Assembly (NCBI GenBank): GCA_905221605.1
Contig: CAJNDS010000446.1
Coordinates: 753,243 to 817,242, forward strand
DNA length: 64,000 nt
Origin: Symbiodinium natans
Taxonomy: Eukaryota > Sar > Dinophyceae > Suessiales > Symbiodiniaceae
Direction of reading: 5' to 3'
Under the pieces are notes generated by a model. The model was not told the DNA's origin and made no database searches. It saw only the letters and a list, made by a program, of their open reading frames with translations. Positions 62,888 to 64,000 of the stretch are shown piece after piece (within the stretch, counting starts at the first letter, position 1; the number at the start of each line of letters is the position of its first letter). The position numbers and the translations under genes were made by a program.

Positions 62888-62905
62888 GCCACTGAAGCGA
62901 TGAGC
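62888..62905 (+). CDS. Candidate microexon ATEAMS
   Basis: Eighteen nt between CCCACAG|G and the consensus donor gtgagt. Too short to identify. Confidence 0.3.
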
Positions 62906-63466
62906 GTGAGTCCCTCCATAAACCGTTGAAGTTGCCCTAAACCCTAAACCCTACACCCTAAATCTTTATCCTTTAACCCTTGAGCCCTCGTTCAAGACCC
63001 AGAAGCCTGAGAACCGGAATCCCTACAGCCATGAATCCTACAGCCCAGCCTTGTCACCCCACATACCACGGCTCCCTGAAACAAAACTTACCTTCATTTC
63101 GGGTCCTTCGGGAAGCCCTAAACCCTGAACCCTAAACCCGGGCCTCTTTAGCGCCTGTCCTAAAGGGAGGGAGGACGAAGGTTCAGCGTGTGGTTTAGGG
63201 TTTAGGGTTTAGGGTTTAGGGTTTAGGGTTTAGGGTTTAGGGTTTAGGGTTTAGGGTTTAGGGTTTAGTGAAGAAGGGGCCCGGTGACGATACTCTCCAT
63301 ATCTAGGGGACGTATCGTTTTGCCTCAGACCCAGTACTTGTGACCGATTCCAGGGCCCTATTACTCTGCTTATTACTAGGGCGGTAGCCGGAAGGCCATA
63401 AACCCCGGTTTTTAGGGTTGGTCACGTTTAAGCCTGCGAAACCAAACAAGAGCACCTTCCCTAAGG

Positions 63467-63745
63467 ATCCATGGACCTTTTATGGTTTTTACTTGGGCCT
63501 GAAGCTACTCCATAGGAACCATCTTCAAGGCCCAAGTATATATCATGGGCTTCCCGACTACCCCCTCTCTTCTACCCCCCCCCCCCCCCTAGGTTTCTCA
63601 TAAGCATAATTTAGGCGTTATCCCTAAATAGCCTTAATTATTCGGGTAACCCTGGGGCGGTTGGGGGGGGGGGGGGTGTAGAAAAGAGGGGGTTAGTAGG
63701 GGAAGCCCGTGAATATACTGTATATGCACCTGGAACCTTTGTTTT
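63467..63745. mobile_element. MITE nested in a MITE
   Basis: Outer pieces resemble the GGTCCATGTACC family (left 63467-63545, right from 63720). Inside, 63544-63719 is a separate inverted-repeat element with ends TGGGCTTCCCGACTACCCCC / GGGGTTAGTAGGGGAAGCCC and C-run/G-run arms. Confidence 0.65.
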
Positions 63746-63796
63746 TCTCAAGGGTCTAGGGTTTAGGGTTTAGGGCCACTGGGGGCAGCCGAGGAG

Positions 63797-63877
63797 TCCA
63801 TTTCTTCGGGTTTCGAAATCCCTGGCAGGGATGCGAAGTCAAGGAACGTGTGGGGCACCTCTGCTCTCTTTCCGGTT
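63797..63877 (+). CDS. Candidate exon near right edge
   Basis: Reads ESISSGFEIPGRDAKSRNVW then GTSALFP, AG|G acceptor, GT donor inside the following TTTAGGG array. Flanked by TTTAGGG on both sides. Not recognised. Confidence 0.32.
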
Positions 63878-64000
63878 TAGGGTTTAGGGTTTAGGGTTCA
63901 GGGTTTAGGGTTTAGGGAAGGTCACTCGAATCACCAGAAGCGCCAGGATTTTTCATGTTCCCACTCAAACACTCTGAGCCTGAAATGCTCGCCTGATCGA

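Larger units (their letters stand above)
60938..64000 (+). other. Right-hand repeat region
   Basis: Element end with cccttttttagg (61056-61150), short G- and C-strand arrays, a block at 62300-62395 related to 27020-27145, C-strand 62484-62565, G-strand 62665-62722 and 63193-63268, nested inverted-repeat elements 63467-63745. Apart from the islands listed, nothing coding is seen. Confidence 0.5.

Noticed and set aside
1-64000. Interpretation as a true chromosome end or subtelomere
   Set aside because: Arrays of both orientations run throughout and alternate with exons of two conserved genes; no terminal one-way array is seen.

Overview
The window looks like nuclear DNA of a dinoflagellate, probably Symbiodiniaceae-like. 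The evidence is: (i) split genes whose introns begin with GT, GC or GA and nearly always end AG before an exon starting with G; (ii) Arabidopsis-type telomere repeat (TTTAGGG/CCCTAAA) scattered everywhere; (iii) the 3' tail of the dinoflagellate spliced leader (TTGGCTCAAG) inside a retrotransposon LTR and at the 5' junction of a LINE; (iv) retroelement proteins of the kind common in dinoflagellates. No tRNA, rRNA or CRISPR array was recognised. Most long open frames are repeats or shadows. The host genes become visible only when the short unique islands between repeats are read as exons.

Layout. From about 0.2 to 24.1 kb on the + strand lies the catalytic half of a class I cyclic-nucleotide phosphodiesterase (PDE). 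It is cut into about 19 exons of 21-75 nt (966 nt from 862 to the stop, a multiple of three). From 24.1 to 37.2 kb there are candidate exons of an unidentified protein or of the N-terminus of the next gene, and an intact RLE-type LINE (32.88-37.10 kb). From 37.2 to 59.3 kb on the + strand lies an RBR (RING1-IBR-RING2) E3 ubiquitin ligase in at least 14 domain exons plus upstream coiled-coil exons. A 9.1 kb Ty1/copia retrotransposon (48.68-57.80 kb) sits in the intron that splits RING2. At 60.5-60.9 kb is a small membrane-protein reading frame with a plastid-type presequence and a frame break. The rest (61-64 kb) is repeat-rich with a few exon-like islands.

The introns are almost entirely telomere-repeat arrays, several families of short inverted-repeat elements, microsatellites, the two retroelements and one 2.1 kb terminal-inverted-repeat satellite element. 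The arrangement is polar. Just downstream of an exon the array is usually (TTTAGGG)n and just upstream of the next exon usually (CCCTAAA)n, so each exon island carries outward-facing telomere-like ends, like a tiny linear chromosome. By eye, about 28 of 34 donor sides and 23 of 34 acceptor sides follow this rule,18 introns follow it at both ends and only one shows the full opposite arrangement. This is the most unusual feature of the window.

Limits: splice sites were placed by reading frame, phase and family homology without any search tool. Exons marked as candidates rest only on open frame plus splice signals. Array edges and counts are by eye.
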